A stretch of 64,000 nucleotides of DNA from Leptospira sp. WS39.C2 (GTDB lineage: Bacteria; Spirochaetota; Leptospiria; Leptospirales; Leptospiraceae). The number at the start of each line of letters is the position of its first letter. Position 1 is the stretch's first letter. The translations under genes were made by a program, and so were the position numbers. Below the pieces are notes generated by a model. That model made no database searches. It worked only from the letters and a program-made list of their open reading frames with translations, and had not been told where the DNA came from. Shown piece after piece: positions 1-8,923 of this stretch. The stretch covers positions 1,117,501-1,181,500 of the forward strand of contig NZ_CP162142.1 in NCBI RefSeq assembly GCF_040833965.1. Reading direction: 5' to 3'.

Positions 1-789
1 TTCACAAACATAAACTTTATTTGCAGATACAACAAAATAAACTGACTCTTGTTTTTTCCCAAAACTTGAGTCTTTGATTGTATGAGATTGTACTTCGCAT
101 TTTTCTCCAGAAATGGAACAATCTGTTACTTCCAATCCATCACCTTTTATTTTTAAACCTATTTGAAAATCGGATTCGACAGTAGTAAAAAAATACGGTT
201 TCACTAGTTCCTGTATAGGTGTTCGAAAGTATTGGATGTCGTATCTATCATCACTTAACATTTTTTTGGGGATCCAACCTGTTTTTCCAAGGTAAGTCGT
301 TTTTATATAAGCATTTTCATTTGAAATTGGTAAAGTATTCTCCGTTACTTTGATTTCAGTATTCATTGGGATAATGGGAAGGGTGTTTGAATCCGGAGAA
401 GGTAATTCGAAAAAATTAGGTGAATTGGTGTTTAAAGTCCTAAGTCTTTTGGAAAGATCTAGGTCGATATCAAAAATCAAAATCTTTTTTCCTTTCCAAA
501 TTCCTTTTAAGTAACTGAGGTTTCTGAATTTTATTTCTTTGTACTTGTTGTTTTTGTCAATGAGTACCAATACTTTGTCAAATTCCTTCGGGCCATTTTC
601 ATAAGGGATTTCTTTTTTATCCCATTGGTAAGAGAATACTATTCCTTGCCCTTCTGATACATAAGTAACTATGCAGGTATTTGATTCCAAACATTGTTCA
701 TCATTTGGCGGTGTGTTTTTAGTTTTTCCAAAATGAGAGGAAGAAAGTAAAATTATAGAGATTAATATAACTTTTTGAAGATGGTCCAT
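1..789 (-). CDS. Exported protein with SH3-like segment (3' end cut by window)
   Basis: Reading the minus strand from the ATG at 789 gives an open frame of 263 codons that runs off the left edge without a stop. The N-terminus is hydrophobic (about residues 6-18, VILISIILLSSS) and looks like a secretion signal, though I see no clear lipobox. Residues about 140-178 resemble a bacterial SH3-like fold, ending in GKTGWIPKKML, a pattern common in envelope proteins. Two cysteine pairs (C43/C49, and two more near residues 225-235) suggest an extracytoplasmic location. I do not recognise the family. The start is the first ATG after a non-coding AT-rich stretch. Confidence 0.7.
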   Translation of the reverse strand, partial: MDHLQKVILISIILLSSSHFGKTKNTPPNDEQCLESNTCIVTYVSEGQGIVFSYQWDKKEIPYENGPKEFDKVLVLIDKNNKYKEIKFRNLSYLKGIWKGKKILIFDIDLDLSKRLRTLNTNSPNFFELPSPDSNTLPIIPMNTEIKVTENTLPISNENAYIKTTYLGKTGWIPKKMLSDDRYDIQYFRTPIQELVKPYFFTTVESDFQIGLKIKGDGLEVTDCSISGEKCEVQSHTIKDSSFGKKQESVYFVVSANKVYVCE

Positions 790-903
790 GATTGTTACAT
801 GGAAATGATCACTTGAGATTTGAGTTTGCAAAGAATATTTTTCTTTTTCTTTGTATTTTTAGTATGTAGAAAATGAAATTTGAAGTTTTTAATATAGAAG
901 TTT

Positions 904-1134
904 GTGAGTGTTTTAAAACAAAGCTCGCATCAGTCTTTTACATTTGTAGCAACCGCAGGCAATGGGACAAACCGGATCATGGTTTCGCAAGATGGGATCA
1001 ATTGGAAAGCACAATCTGAACCTACTGACACAATTCTTTGTTTCTCAATCACTAAAGGTAACAATCGTTTTGTATCTGTTTCACCAGACACTACAACTCC
1101 AACAAATAAAGTGATGACTGGTACTTGCGAATAA
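904..1134 (+). pseudogene. Remnant of a BNR/sialidase-like repeat protein
   Basis: This 76-codon frame encodes a segment of the form VATAGNGTNRIMVSQDGINW, which matches the repeat unit of BNR/sialidase-like beta-propellers (value, then 'S-x-DG-x-x-W'). A second half-repeat follows (NNRFVSVSP). A complete protein of this type needs many repeats and a signal sequence. Here only about one and a half repeats remain, the frame is closed by a TAG just upstream (895-897), and no ribosome-binding site precedes the GTG. I read it as the 3' end of a decayed gene. A functional small protein is possible but less likely. Confidence 0.5.
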
Positions 1135-1270
1135 TCGTATACTCATTATTATATGATTAGTATTTAAAGCAGAATTTTAAAGTAAGGATCATTTGTTTTT
1201 TTGTTTCAACGCTGTGTATAAAAAGTTGACAAAAAGGAAACAAATGACTCATACAGATTCAGAATTTACT

Positions 1271-1651
1271 TCATGATTTTTTTGTGGCATGTTTATTTAA
1301 ACGACTCTTCTTGGCTTTTTTCTTAGCAGATGGAGTTTTTTTATTGTATTCGAGAGATAATTGAATCCAGGATTCCATTTCTTTTTTTGTTTTTAAATCT
1401 TCTTCCTTAACATAAACATATCCTTTCATCAAATGTCCGTTATGGATCATGGGACGCGCTTTTTTCTTTGAAAGAATGGATTCATAAGATTCTGGATCGA
1501 TTCGGCATAAGATTTCATCTGTTTTAATACAGATGCACATTTTGCTGTTTACCATAAAGCATAAACCACCAAACATTTTTTTCTCTACCACATCCGGCTG
1601 GACTTCCATTAACTTCCGAACACGATCCAATAATTTTTCATTGATAGCCAT
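1271..1651 (-). CDS. TfoX N-terminal domain protein
   Basis: A 126-residue cytoplasmic protein. The first about 100 residues match the TfoX_N fold: KKMFGGLCFMVNSKMCICI near residues 24-42, then the RIDPESYE stretch and a glycine-tyrosine strand (MKGYVYV). The C-terminal 20 residues are a lysine-rich tail. Stand-alone TfoX_N proteins are widespread; unlike Sxy/TfoX of Haemophilus it lacks the C-terminal domain, so a role in competence should not be assumed. A longer open frame extends upstream to 1993 but overlaps the neighbouring gene and shows no homology, so I chose the ATG at 1651, where the domain begins. Confidence 0.85.
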   Translation of the reverse strand: MAINEKLLDRVRKLMEVQPDVVEKKMFGGLCFMVNSKMCICIKTDEILCRIDPESYESILSKKKARPMIHNGHLMKGYVYVKEEDLKTKKEMESWIQLSLEYNKKTPSAKKKAKKSRLNKHATKKS

Positions 1652-1796
1652 AGATCTGAAAATGATAGGATCAATTTTTGGAATGAAGTAAATGATTTTT
1701 TTTAATAAATTTCTTCCGATTTGGCATTGTAGACATGATAACATTACTTTATGAACAGTAATGTTATGTAGATGACAAATATGAGCGATGTAATTC

Positions 1797-3002
1797 TTAT
1801 TTTGCGCGAAGTTCGAATAACACCCGTTCGGAAGAATCGATTTCATAACGAGTAGAACCAGCGGTAGCATTAACAATCCGCGACGCTGGAATATTTTTCT
1901 CTCGTAGGATCTGGAAAATTGCGAAAGAACGATTGATCCCGAATTGTTCGTGTAGGGGATCTTCCTCTTCTGTGCCAGGAAATGGTGCCACATAGTTGAT
2001 GATTACAATTTCATATTCAGGGTATTCAATGGCAAAACTACGTGCTAAGGCATCCAATTTTGCACGGCCTTCCACATGAATCCGAATGGATTTTGGTTCA
2101 AAGATTTCACTAGCCAAAAAGGAAAAGGTTTTGATGCGTGGAGGTGGTTCTGTTTGTTGCGTTTTATCCAAAGTTTCGACAACTGTAGATCCGTTCGGAT
2201 CTTCGTTGGAAGAACCAATTGAAAATTGTTTTCCAAATCCGAAACTGATAAAACTCTCTTCAAAATTACCGCGATTGCGGAATGTATTTGCTTGGGTCTT
2301 ATAATCTATAATGTAAGTATTGGTCGTTAAGGCCTCTAAAAAAAGAAAATATGAGGATGCAAAATGATAACGTAGACCAATACCAGCAAACAAACGTTCC
2401 ACTCTTCCACCTGCTTGGCGTTCATTCCCCATTCCACCTCCAAAACGGACGTATGGATCAAAAACAGAATTTGGTAAAAAATGGATCCCAAAATCTAAAT
2501 TTCCTGTCCTGATCGAAGAAATCCTTTGGTCCTTTCGAATTAAGAAGGAAAGAAGTTCTCCTGAAAACAAATTATCGTTAAACGAACTGGAAGGAAATTG
2601 GCGTTGGAATTGGCTAGCTAATAAGAGTACAGAAGAAGTCTCCAACTGTCGTAAGTTTGATGCTTCTATCGACTGGTCCACACCTGTTAGCCCAATAGAA
2701 AGGTATTTAAAGAATGCATATTGTACTCCTACTTCTCCCAAATGACTATTCAATCGGACTTGGTCAGAATTAAATTCAGATAGAGCATAATAATAAAAGG
2801 TTCTAGATTCGGTGCTAAGTCCATCACGGAATACTAAATATGTAGGGAAGTTATATGTTTCCGCATGACGTTCTAAGCTTCCGGAAGTTATTCCAAGACC
2901 ATAGGATCCAGAACCAAACAACATGAGATTGCCTTTTTGAAATCCTTCTGCAAATAAGAATTGGGGAATCAAAAATAATAAAAGCCACTTACATTTCCAC
3001 AT
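1797..3002 (-). CDS. Outer-membrane protein with C-terminal OmpA-like domain
   Basis: A 401-residue exported protein. Residues 1-19 form a signal peptide ending in FLFAEG. Residues about 25-270 contain alternating amphipathic strands rich in Gly, Tyr and Phe, as expected for an outer-membrane barrel. A PPP-containing linker (near 285) leads to a C-terminal domain (about 290-401) with the OmpA/MotB layout: FEPKSIRIHVEGRAKLDALA, then a strand and the INRSFAIFQILREKNIPASRI helix. This domain usually binds peptidoglycan. The usual D/R ligand pair is imperfect here, so binding is inferred. It lies 145 bp from the TfoX-like gene and probably has its own promoter. Confidence 0.8.
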   Translation of the reverse strand: MWKCKWLLLFLIPQFLFAEGFQKGNLMLFGSGSYGLGITSGSLERHAETYNFPTYLVFRDGLSTESRTFYYYALSEFNSDQVRLNSHLGEVGVQYAFFKYLSIGLTGVDQSIEASNLRQLETSSVLLLASQFQRQFPSSSFNDNLFSGELLSFLIRKDQRISSIRTGNLDFGIHFLPNSVFDPYVRFGGGMGNERQAGGRVERLFAGIGLRYHFASSYFLFLEALTTNTYIIDYKTQANTFRNRGNFEESFISFGFGKQFSIGSSNEDPNGSTVVETLDKTQQTEPPPRIKTFSFLASEIFEPKSIRIHVEGRAKLDALARSFAIEYPEYEIVIINYVAPFPGTEEEDPLHEQFGINRSFAIFQILREKNIPASRIVNATAGSTRYEIDSSERVLFELRAK

Positions 3003-3494
3003 GGGGCAATCCTTTGGAAAACATTGGCTTTACTCAAGATATTTTTTAAGATGACGGGAAAAATAATACTATAGATGTTCAGAATGAAAAGTTTCGTAGA
3101 ATCCTTGTTTTAGCATTCAGTGCTTAAGAGGCTATTTATTTTGTCGTATAGATCCCTACTAAGAAATCAGTCTTAATCCATTTCCCTTATAATGCAGATT
3201 AGATGCAATCAATCCAGAAATGTTCCTGATCGAATTCTAAATCTCAAATAGGAAAGTTAATTTGTTGTAGAAGTAAATACTATACTAAAGTTACAAAATG
3301 AAACAAACTAAGTGTATTCGGAGTCCTACCTTTTTGGAATCGACACCTCGTGCAACCTTCCTTACGGATCCTAATACGATTATTTTTGGTTTAACCAAGA
3401 ACCAATATTTGTCTTTTAAACCAAAGGAATCGAATTGTAGTATTTTCAAATTGTGATAAGGTATTGGAATGGCAGAAACCTACTGGTCAAATCT
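3003..3494. other. Intergenic stretch, no convincing gene
   Basis: About 490 bases separate two divergent envelope-protein genes. A 52-codon frame (ATG 3298 to TGA 3456) is present, but it has no good ribosome-binding site, no signal sequence and an ordinary composition, so I do not call it. The region must hold the promoters for both flanking genes. I cannot place them with confidence, and no strong hairpin or repeat is visible. Confidence 0.5.
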
Positions 3495-4811
3495 ATGAAA
3501 AAATACATACTTTTCGTTTGCACAGCATTTCTTTTCACAAATTCCGCACTTCGTAGTGAAACGATTCAACTCAAGTCCGGTGAAAAAATTGAAGGTTCTG
3601 TTTTAGCCCAAGATAAAGATACAGTGACCATCAAACTCGCAGATGGAAATACGAAAGTTTACCCCAAGTCATTGATTCGAAAAGTTTCCTTTGCAAAGAA
3701 ATCGGATCCAACAGTCATTAATAAAGAACCCCAAGTTTCAGAAAAAGAAAGGAAACTGCAGGAAGAAAAAGAACTCACTGAAAAACAAAAACGAATCGCA
3801 GAAGACCTAAAAGCCAAGGAAGAGAAACAAAAACAACGAGATGGACAGATTTCAAATGCAAAACGCCATTATTTTGAGGGTTCATTTGGAGTTGGGAATG
3901 GTGAGAACCAATCAGAACTACGTCCATTCTTTCAGACAATACAGATTGTTGGTTTACTTTTTGGTGGTGGAGGCCAAGCGGAATTACAATCCACTCCTTA
4001 CAAAACGAAACACCAAAGTGCAACCACACGTTTGTTTTACTCTTGGAACCGATTTACTTTTGAAATCCGAGGAACGGAAGCGAGGGGAAATTTTAATACC
4101 AGTGGCTTTCAAACACTTTCTTATGGAAGTGGCTCCTCTTCGAGCAGTGATAAAACTACTAACATACTTCTTGGAAGTGGTGAAACAAAATTTCAAAAAT
4201 TATCTTCGAGGATCGGTTTTACTCCTTTTCCACATCCATTATTTGATTTTCAAATTTTAGCGGGAGTGGAACGTATTTGGACAAAAACTAGTCAGGAAGT
4301 TGATAGTTTGGGTGGGATCACGACAACAGGATTGAACCCCAATCGAATCAGTTACAGGGAAACTAGTAATCCTCTCAGAGGTTTTAGCATTGGCATTGGA
4401 TACGAATGGAAATTTTTGGAAAGGTTTAGCTTACAAGGACAGATTTTACATTTAGATTTGCAAGGTCCATCTACGTTTCGTTCTAATGAGTTTAGTTTTG
4501 ATGCTTCCCCTTTTAAATTTAGACAATTCGGATTGGACTACCAATGGAAATCGACTGGAACCGAAGTAAATTTGAAATTTTCAACGAAACTCAAAGAGGA
4601 TCTAAGTTTCTTTGTGGAAGCAAGTAATTTGGTTTTGAAGAATAAGATGGGATCAGGTTATATCACTGAAAATGATGGAGGAGGGGATTCTGATTTATCC
4701 CAAATTTTAGTGAAAGTGTATGCACCAAAAATTTTAATTCCAACGTTATTGGACTCAAAGACAGTGCTTACCTATGTGCAAGTTGGTGCCAACTATCGAT
4801 TTAATTTTTAA
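3495..4811 (+). CDS. Outer-membrane barrel protein with N-terminal SH3/Sm-like motif
   Basis: A 438-residue exported protein. The ATG at 3495 starts a canonical signal peptide (MKKYILFVCTAFLFTNSALR). Directly after it is a short beta motif (about residues 22-62: IQLKSGEKIEGSVLAQDKD) that recurs in leptospiral envelope proteins. A charged Lys/Glu coiled region follows (about 75-125), and then about 300 residues of alternating strands with Gly/Ser turns, ending in NYRFNF. The aromatic C-terminal residue fits BAM-dependent insertion. The frame stays open 14 codons upstream, but that part would put a polar extension before the signal peptide. The substrate or ligand cannot be told from sequence. 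Confidence 0.75.
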   Translation: MKKYILFVCTAFLFTNSALRSETIQLKSGEKIEGSVLAQDKDTVTIKLADGNTKVYPKSLIRKVSFAKKSDPTVINKEPQVSEKERKLQEEKELTEKQKRIAEDLKAKEEKQKQRDGQISNAKRHYFEGSFGVGNGENQSELRPFFQTIQIVGLLFGGGGQAELQSTPYKTKHQSATTRLFYSWNRFTFEIRGTEARGNFNTSGFQTLSYGSGSSSSSDKTTNILLGSGETKFQKLSSRIGFTPFPHPLFDFQILAGVERIWTKTSQEVDSLGGITTTGLNPNRISYRETSNPLRGFSIGIGYEWKFLERFSLQGQILHLDLQGPSTFRSNEFSFDASPFKFRQFGLDYQWKSTGTEVNLKFSTKLKEDLSFFVEASNLVLKNKMGSGYITENDGGGDSDLSQILVKVYAPKILIPTLLDSKTVLTYVQVGANYRFNF

Positions 4812-4882
4812 TTGGATAGTTTATCACTCTTTCCATTGATCACCTTACTTTTAGATTGATCATCAGATTTAAAATCTATTTT

Positions 4883-5782
4883 TTATGAAAGAGAAGATTC
4901 CTTTCCGGATTTCCATTTTTCAGAAGCTCTTAATAATTCTTCTGCAAGTAAAGCAAGCGCAGGGCCAGATTTTTTACGATAACAAAGGAAAAATTTCCTC
5001 TCTGTATTCCAGTCTTCGAAGTTAATTTTTTTCAGTTTGGAACTAATGGAGTATTCGGATAAAAAACCAATTCCGAGTCCAGCTTCCAACGATTTGATTA
5101 CAGACTCTACACTCCTCAACTCCATTGTAATCTTTGGACCAAATTCTTTTGTAAATGATTTGATCTTCTTTTCTACTGCTTTTCTAAGAGCAGAACCAGG
5201 ATGGAAAAAAACATACGATTGTTTTTTCAAATCCTCTAATCTAATTTTCTTTTTTAAAAAAATGGGATGGTCTTTTGCGGCTACAGGGAATATACGATCA
5301 GATAAAAATTCTAAAACATTCAAACTCGGTTCAGAAATTGGACCTGTTAAAATTCCTAGATCAACTTCTCCTTTTAATAACGCATCTTTTGTTTCTTTGG
5401 CATCTCCTTCTTTTACGGAAAGAGTCAGTTCTGGCCTCTTTTTCAATATATCTTTTAAGATTTGTGGTAAGATGAAAGCTGATGCTGTACCTCCAGCCGA
5501 AAGGGAAAAATTTCCTTTTAGTTCATTTTCTTTTGCGAAAGTGTTATGAATTTCTTCCCATAATTCTTTCATTCGAATCGCATACTTGTAAAATTGTTCA
5601 CCTTCATGTGTGAGGCGAACGGACCTTCCACCCCTTTCTAAGACAGACACACCTAATTCCTTTTCCAATAAAAAGATTTGTTTTGAAAGTGCAGGTTGGG
5701 TTAATCCCAGTCTAGAAGCCGCTTTTTGGAAAGTGCCAGATTCGGAGATTTCTAGAAAATAAACGATTTGTCTGAATTCCAT
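4883..5782 (-). CDS. LysR-type transcriptional regulator, divergent from leuCD
   Basis: A 299-residue LysR-family protein. Residues 1-60 hold the winged helix-turn-helix (FLEISESGTFQKAASRLGLT, then QPALSKQIFLLEKELG). The rest is a periplasmic-binding-protein-like effector domain with typical strands such as LKGNFSLSAGG and the EAGLGIGFLSE segment. It is transcribed away from leuC, with only 98 bases between the starts. This is the classic arrangement in which the regulator controls both itself and its neighbour. The effector could be isopropylmalate, as for LeuO/LeuB-type LysR regulators of leu genes, but this is inference; no specific ligand residues can be read. Confidence 0.9.
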   Translation of the reverse strand: MEFRQIVYFLEISESGTFQKAASRLGLTQPALSKQIFLLEKELGVSVLERGGRSVRLTHEGEQFYKYAIRMKELWEEIHNTFAKENELKGNFSLSAGGTASAFILPQILKDILKKRPELTLSVKEGDAKETKDALLKGEVDLGILTGPISEPSLNVLEFLSDRIFPVAAKDHPIFLKKKIRLEDLKKQSYVFFHPGSALRKAVEKKIKSFTKEFGPKITMELRSVESVIKSLEAGLGIGFLSEYSISSKLKKINFEDWNTERKFFLCYRKKSGPALALLAEELLRASEKWKSGKESSLS

Positions 5783-5788
5783 ACTTAC

Positions 5789-5856
5789 ATATAACTTTTA
5801 GTTATATATTTTATAAAACCAATTTATTTGCATTATATCAAGAAATTTGATATCTT
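5789..5856 (+). promoter_or_regulatory. leuC promoter with two LysR-type dyads
   Basis: Dyad 1 (5789-5807) has perfect 8-base arms ATATAACT/AGTTATAT around TTT. Dyad 2 (5835-5853) has arms ATATCAA/TTGATAT around GAAAT. Both fit the LysR T-N11-A rule with dyad symmetry. A sigma70-like promoter can be read as TTGCAT (5828-5833), 17 bases, TATCTT (5851-5856), which puts transcription start near 5863. Dyad 1 is then centred near -65, the usual LysR recognition position, and dyad 2 lies between -35 and -10. On the minus strand, TTGATA and TTTATA in the same region could drive the regulator gene. AT-rich DNA makes chance dyads commoner. Confidence 0.6.
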
Positions 5857-5880
5857 ATTTACCAAGAGCAAGAGGGAAAT

Positions 5881-7284
5881 ATGGGACAAACTTTATATGA
5901 TAAAATTTGGGAAAACCATCTGATCGTCGAGAATTCAGATTCAGAAGCAATATTATATGTAGATCGGCATATATTACATGAAGTAACTTCTGCCCAAGCA
6001 TTTGAAGGATTGAGAATCAAAAATAGAAATGTAAGAAGGAAGGATCTTACGTTTGGAGTTGTGGATCATAATGTTTCCACAAGAGATCGTAAAAACAGAA
6101 ACGCAGCAGGTCCTGTTTCTAAATTGCAGATTGATACAATGGAAAAAAACTGCAAAGATTTTGGAATCCATTTGTTCGGTCCAGAAGATCCTGACCAAGG
6201 GATTGTACATGTAGTCGGACCTGAGTTAGGTTTTACAATCCCTGGCTCAGTGATTGTATGTGGAGATTCCCATACAGCAACTCATGGAGCCTTTGGTGCG
6301 TTAGCATTTGGAATTGGAACAAGCGAAGTGGAACATGTCCTTGCCACACAAACTTTAAAGCAGGCCAAAACAAAATCGATGTTAGTCCGTTTTGTTGGAA
6401 AACCTGGGTATGGAATCACGGCTAAAGATATTGTCCTCAGTCTCATCGCAAAAATTGGAACTTCAGGTGGAAGAGGTTATACAATTGAATATTCAGGTGA
6501 ATGGATTGATTCTCTTTCTATGGAAGGGCGTATGACTCTTTGTAATATGAGTATAGAAGCTGGAGCAAGAGCAAGTCTCATCGCACCAGACCAAATTACG
6601 TTTGATTATTTGAAGGATAGAAAGTTAGTCCCAAAAGGTGAAAGATTTGATGAGGCTGTAAAATATTGGAAGACATTCTACTCAGATGCAGACGTACGTT
6701 TTGATAAAACTATCGAATTAGATATTTCTAATATTGAGCCTCAGGTTACTTGGGGAACAAATCCATCTCAAACGATTTCCATCCAAGGAGTGGTTCCAAA
6801 TCCAAATGAATTCGAAGAGAAAAGGACAATAGAAACAGCAGAACATGCATTGGAATACATGGATTTAAAACCTGGAACAGCCATTTCCGAGATTCACATC
6901 GATAAGGTATTTATTGGATCTTGCACAAATGCAAGGATAGAAGACTTACGTTCAGCAGCAGAAATTGCCAAAGGTAAAAAAGTCCATCCGAGCGTGCAAG
7001 CTTTGGTAGTTCCTGGTTCAGGTAGAGTGAAACGCCAAGCAGAAAAAGAAGGATTGGATCTAATTTTCAAGGAAGCAGGATTTGAGTGGCGAGAACCTGG
7101 ATGTTCCCTCTGTCTTGCGATGAACGACGATGTTTTAAAACCAGGCGAAAGATGTGCTTCAACTTCGAATCGTAATTTTGAAGGAAGACAGGGAAGAGGA
7201 GGAAGGACTCATTTAGTAAGTCCTTCGATGGCAGTAGCTGCGGCAGTCACGGGAAAATTTACAGATGTGAGGAAATTAGGATGA
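5881..7284 (+). CDS. leuC: 3-isopropylmalate dehydratase large subunit
   Basis: A 467-residue aconitase-family protein that, with LeuD, converts 2-isopropylmalate to 3-isopropylmalate in leucine synthesis. The three cysteines that hold the [4Fe-4S] cluster are visible as C348 ([12 protein letters not shown]) and C408/C411 ([11 protein letters not shown]). The substrate loop [13 protein letters not shown] is intact, and the C-terminal [14 protein letters not shown] motif is typical. Length is standard for the bacterial enzyme. An AGAGGG ribosome-binding site sits 4 bases before the ATG. It overlaps leuD by four bases (ATGA), so the two subunits are translationally coupled. In some spirochaetes LeuCD also serves the citramalate route to isoleucine (established for the pathway, not seen here). 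Confidence 0.97.
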   Translation: MGQTLYDKIWENHLIVENSDSEAILYVDRHILHEVTSAQAFEGLRIKNRNVRRKDLTFGVVDHNVSTRDRKNRNAAGPVSKLQIDTMEKNCKDFGIHLFGPEDPDQGIVHVVGPELGFTIPGSVIVCGDSHTATHGAFGALAFGIGTSEVEHVLATQTLKQAKTKSMLVRFVGKPGYGITAKDIVLSLIAKIGTSGGRGYTIEYSGEWIDSLSMEGRMTLCNMSIEAGARASLIAPDQITFDYLKDRKLVPKGERFDEAVKYWKTFYSDADVRFDKTIELDISNIEPQVTWGTNPSQTISIQGVVPNPNEFEEKRTIETAEHALEYMDLKPGTAISEIHIDKVFIGSCTNARIEDLRSAAEIAKGKKVHPSVQALVVPGSGRVKRQAEKEGLDLIFKEAGFEWREPGCSLCLAMNDDVLKPGERCASTSNRNFEGRQGRGGRTHLVSPSMAVAAAVTGKFTDVRKLG

Positions 7285-7907
7285 ATGCAAATCATTGGAC
7301 AATCCATACAGGAATTGCGGTTACGATTCCAAGAGAGGATATTGATACCGACCAAATCCTACCCAAACAATTCATGAAATTGATCGATAAAAAAGGTTTT
7401 GGAAAACATTTATTCCATGACTGGAGGTATTTGGATTTAGAAGGAAAGGTTCCAAATCCAGAGTTCATTTTAAACAAGGAAGGATTTCAGAATGCGAGTA
7501 TCCTAATCGCTGGAAAAAATTTTGGCTGTGGTTCCAGTCGAGAACATGCACCTTGGGCTCTTTCTGAATTTGGCTTTAGAGCCATTTTGGCTCCTTCCTT
7601 TGCTGATATTTTTTCCATCAATTCTGCAAAGAATGGGATTGCCCTTATCCGACTGAAAGAAGATGAGATTCATTATCTCATAGATTGGGTTGCAAATCAT
7701 ACTGGATCACAACTCAGAATCAATTTGCAGGCATTTGAAGTGCAAGTGGGAGACCAATTTTTCTCTTTTCATTTGGACTCAGCTTCAGTCAATCGGATAC
7801 GAAATGGTTATGATGATATAGATATCACATTGAACCATTCAAAAGAGATTTTAGAATTCGAAGAGAAAAGAAAAAAGGAAAAATCATTTTTAGAAGTGGT
7901 TTGGTAA
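7281..7907 (+). CDS. leuD: 3-isopropylmalate dehydratase small subunit
   Basis: A 208-residue swivel-domain subunit of isopropylmalate isomerase. Diagnostic segments are [16 protein letters not shown] near the N-terminus, the [15 protein letters not shown] motif around residue 80, and [17 protein letters not shown]. The length is normal. It starts inside the last codons of leuC and shares its transcript. No clear intrinsic terminator follows; the next structured element is the GC-rich hairpin at 7952-7968, which lacks a T-run. No leuB lies beside the pair in this window. Confidence 0.97.
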   Translation: MNANHWTIHTGIAVTIPREDIDTDQILPKQFMKLIDKKGFGKHLFHDWRYLDLEGKVPNPEFILNKEGFQNASILIAGKNFGCGSSREHAPWALSEFGFRAILAPSFADIFSINSAKNGIALIRLKEDEIHYLIDWVANHTGSQLRINLQAFEVQVGDQFFSFHLDSASVNRIRNGYDDIDITLNHSKEILEFEEKRKKEKSFLEVVW

Positions 7908-7951
7908 CAAAAATTTAAAGTAATTGCGAGAGGGATAGTAATGGTACATAG

Positions 7952-7968
7952 CGGTCGCTTTGCGACCG
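7952..7968. repeat. GC-rich hairpin in AT-rich intergenic DNA
   Basis: Perfect 7-base inverted repeat CGGTCGC-TTT-GCGACCG about 45 bases after leuD, followed by a GC-rich stretch to about 7993 (CGAAGCCCCG, then GCCCGGGTCCC). The composition contrasts sharply with the surroundings. There is no T-tract, so it is not an obvious intrinsic terminator. The ten bases CGAAGCCCCG recur in inverse orientation within the hairpin region at 60432-60441, which suggests a dispersed element family. Alternatively it could act as a stability hairpin for the leuCD transcript. Confidence 0.5.
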
Positions 7969-8044
7969 AAGCCCCGAATCGCCCGGGTCCCATTGGACTA
8001 AATTGTTTTGTTCCATAAATACAATTCAACTTTTTTCATCCAAG

Positions 8045-8893
8045 ATGTCCAGAATCGATTTCCTAATTTGTGGGAATATTCGCCTAACAAAACAATTTCG
8101 ATTTAAGGAAATCAAAATCCCATCATTAAATGGGTATGATTTACCAGGATGGTTAGTCCTCGCGAAAGAAAATAAAGATCACGATCCAAAGAAAGGGAAA
8201 GGTGTGGTAATACTAGTTCACGGCGGAGGAGTAGATAGGAGAGAACTCACACGATACTTGCCATTTTATTTAGAATTAGGTTATGATACTATTAGTTTTG
8301 ACCTTTCGTGTCATGGCGAGTCTCCATGTTTAGTGCCTGGATTGAGTTTTGGTAATATAGAAACACGGGATGTTTTATCCGTTTATTTATATGTGAAAAA
8401 AATTTACAAAAACATATTTATGTTCGGGTCATCTGTTGGAGGTTCTTCCATACTAATTGCATTACCGTTTTTAAACGATGTGAAGGGGGTTGTGGTTGAA
8501 AATCCAATGATCAGTTTTGATCGAATTATTTTAGATTCTCCTGAATCTAACAAGTTACCAAACAAAATGATTACCTCATTAATTGAATTGGTAAAAATTC
8601 GGGGAAAATTTGATTCTATGTGGAGTCCTAAAAATTCTTTACACTTGGTATCAGATTCACCAATTTTTATGATCCATAGTAAAAATGATAAAGTAGTTTC
8701 GTATAAACATTCTGAATCTTTGCTGTTTGAAAATAGAGGATCAATTGAAAATTTATATGGAGCAATACCATACATGGGTCAATGGCATCATTTTAGAGAA
8801 AAAATTCGTTTCTGGCACCGCGCTTTCTGTCGAAGGGAAGGTGATGGAAATAGTGTAGAAGTTCGATTGGTACAAGGGTCACATTCTAATTAA
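8045..8893 (+). CDS. Alpha/beta hydrolase, possibly truncated at both ends
   Basis: About 282 residues of a serine hydrolase. The core reads VVILVHGGGVDRRE (oxyanion strand), FDLSCHGES, the nucleophile elbow FGSSVGGSS, an Asp in HSKNDKVVS and a final His in QGSHSN. The triad is therefore formally present. Two things are odd. First, the N-terminal membrane/signal segment normal for leptospiral relatives is missing and no ribosome-binding site precedes either the ATG at 8045 or the TTG at 8003. Second, the protein stops two residues after the catalytic His and the preceding 35 residues look foreign. It may be a decaying copy. It lies 30 bases before the sigma-factor gene. Confidence 0.6.
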   Translation: MSRIDFLICGNIRLTKQFRFKEIKIPSLNGYDLPGWLVLAKENKDHDPKKGKGVVILVHGGGVDRRELTRYLPFYLELGYDTISFDLSCHGESPCLVPGLSFGNIETRDVLSVYLYVKKIYKNIFMFGSSVGGSSILIALPFLNDVKGVVVENPMISFDRIILDSPESNKLPNKMITSLIELVKIRGKFDSMWSPKNSLHLVSDSPIFMIHSKNDKVVSYKHSESLLFENRGSIENLYGAIPYMGQWHHFREKIRFWHRAFCRREGDGNSVEVRLVQGSHSN

Positions 8894-8923
8894 ACAATAT
8901 TCATATAATATTTTTGATAAGTA

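Noticed and set aside
1800..1830. GTTCGAAT-like sequence resembling a tRNA T-loop
   Set aside because: It lies within the OmpA-like coding sequence and has no matching acceptor or anticodon stems; no tRNA gene was found in the window.
3298..3456. Possible 52-residue protein in the gap before the barrel gene
   Set aside because: No ribosome-binding site, no signal peptide and no recognisable motif; probably chance.
5037..5549. 170-codon plus-strand frame inside the LysR-type gene
   Set aside because: It lies antisense to a well-supported regulator, has no ribosome-binding site and its translation shows no recognisable domain.
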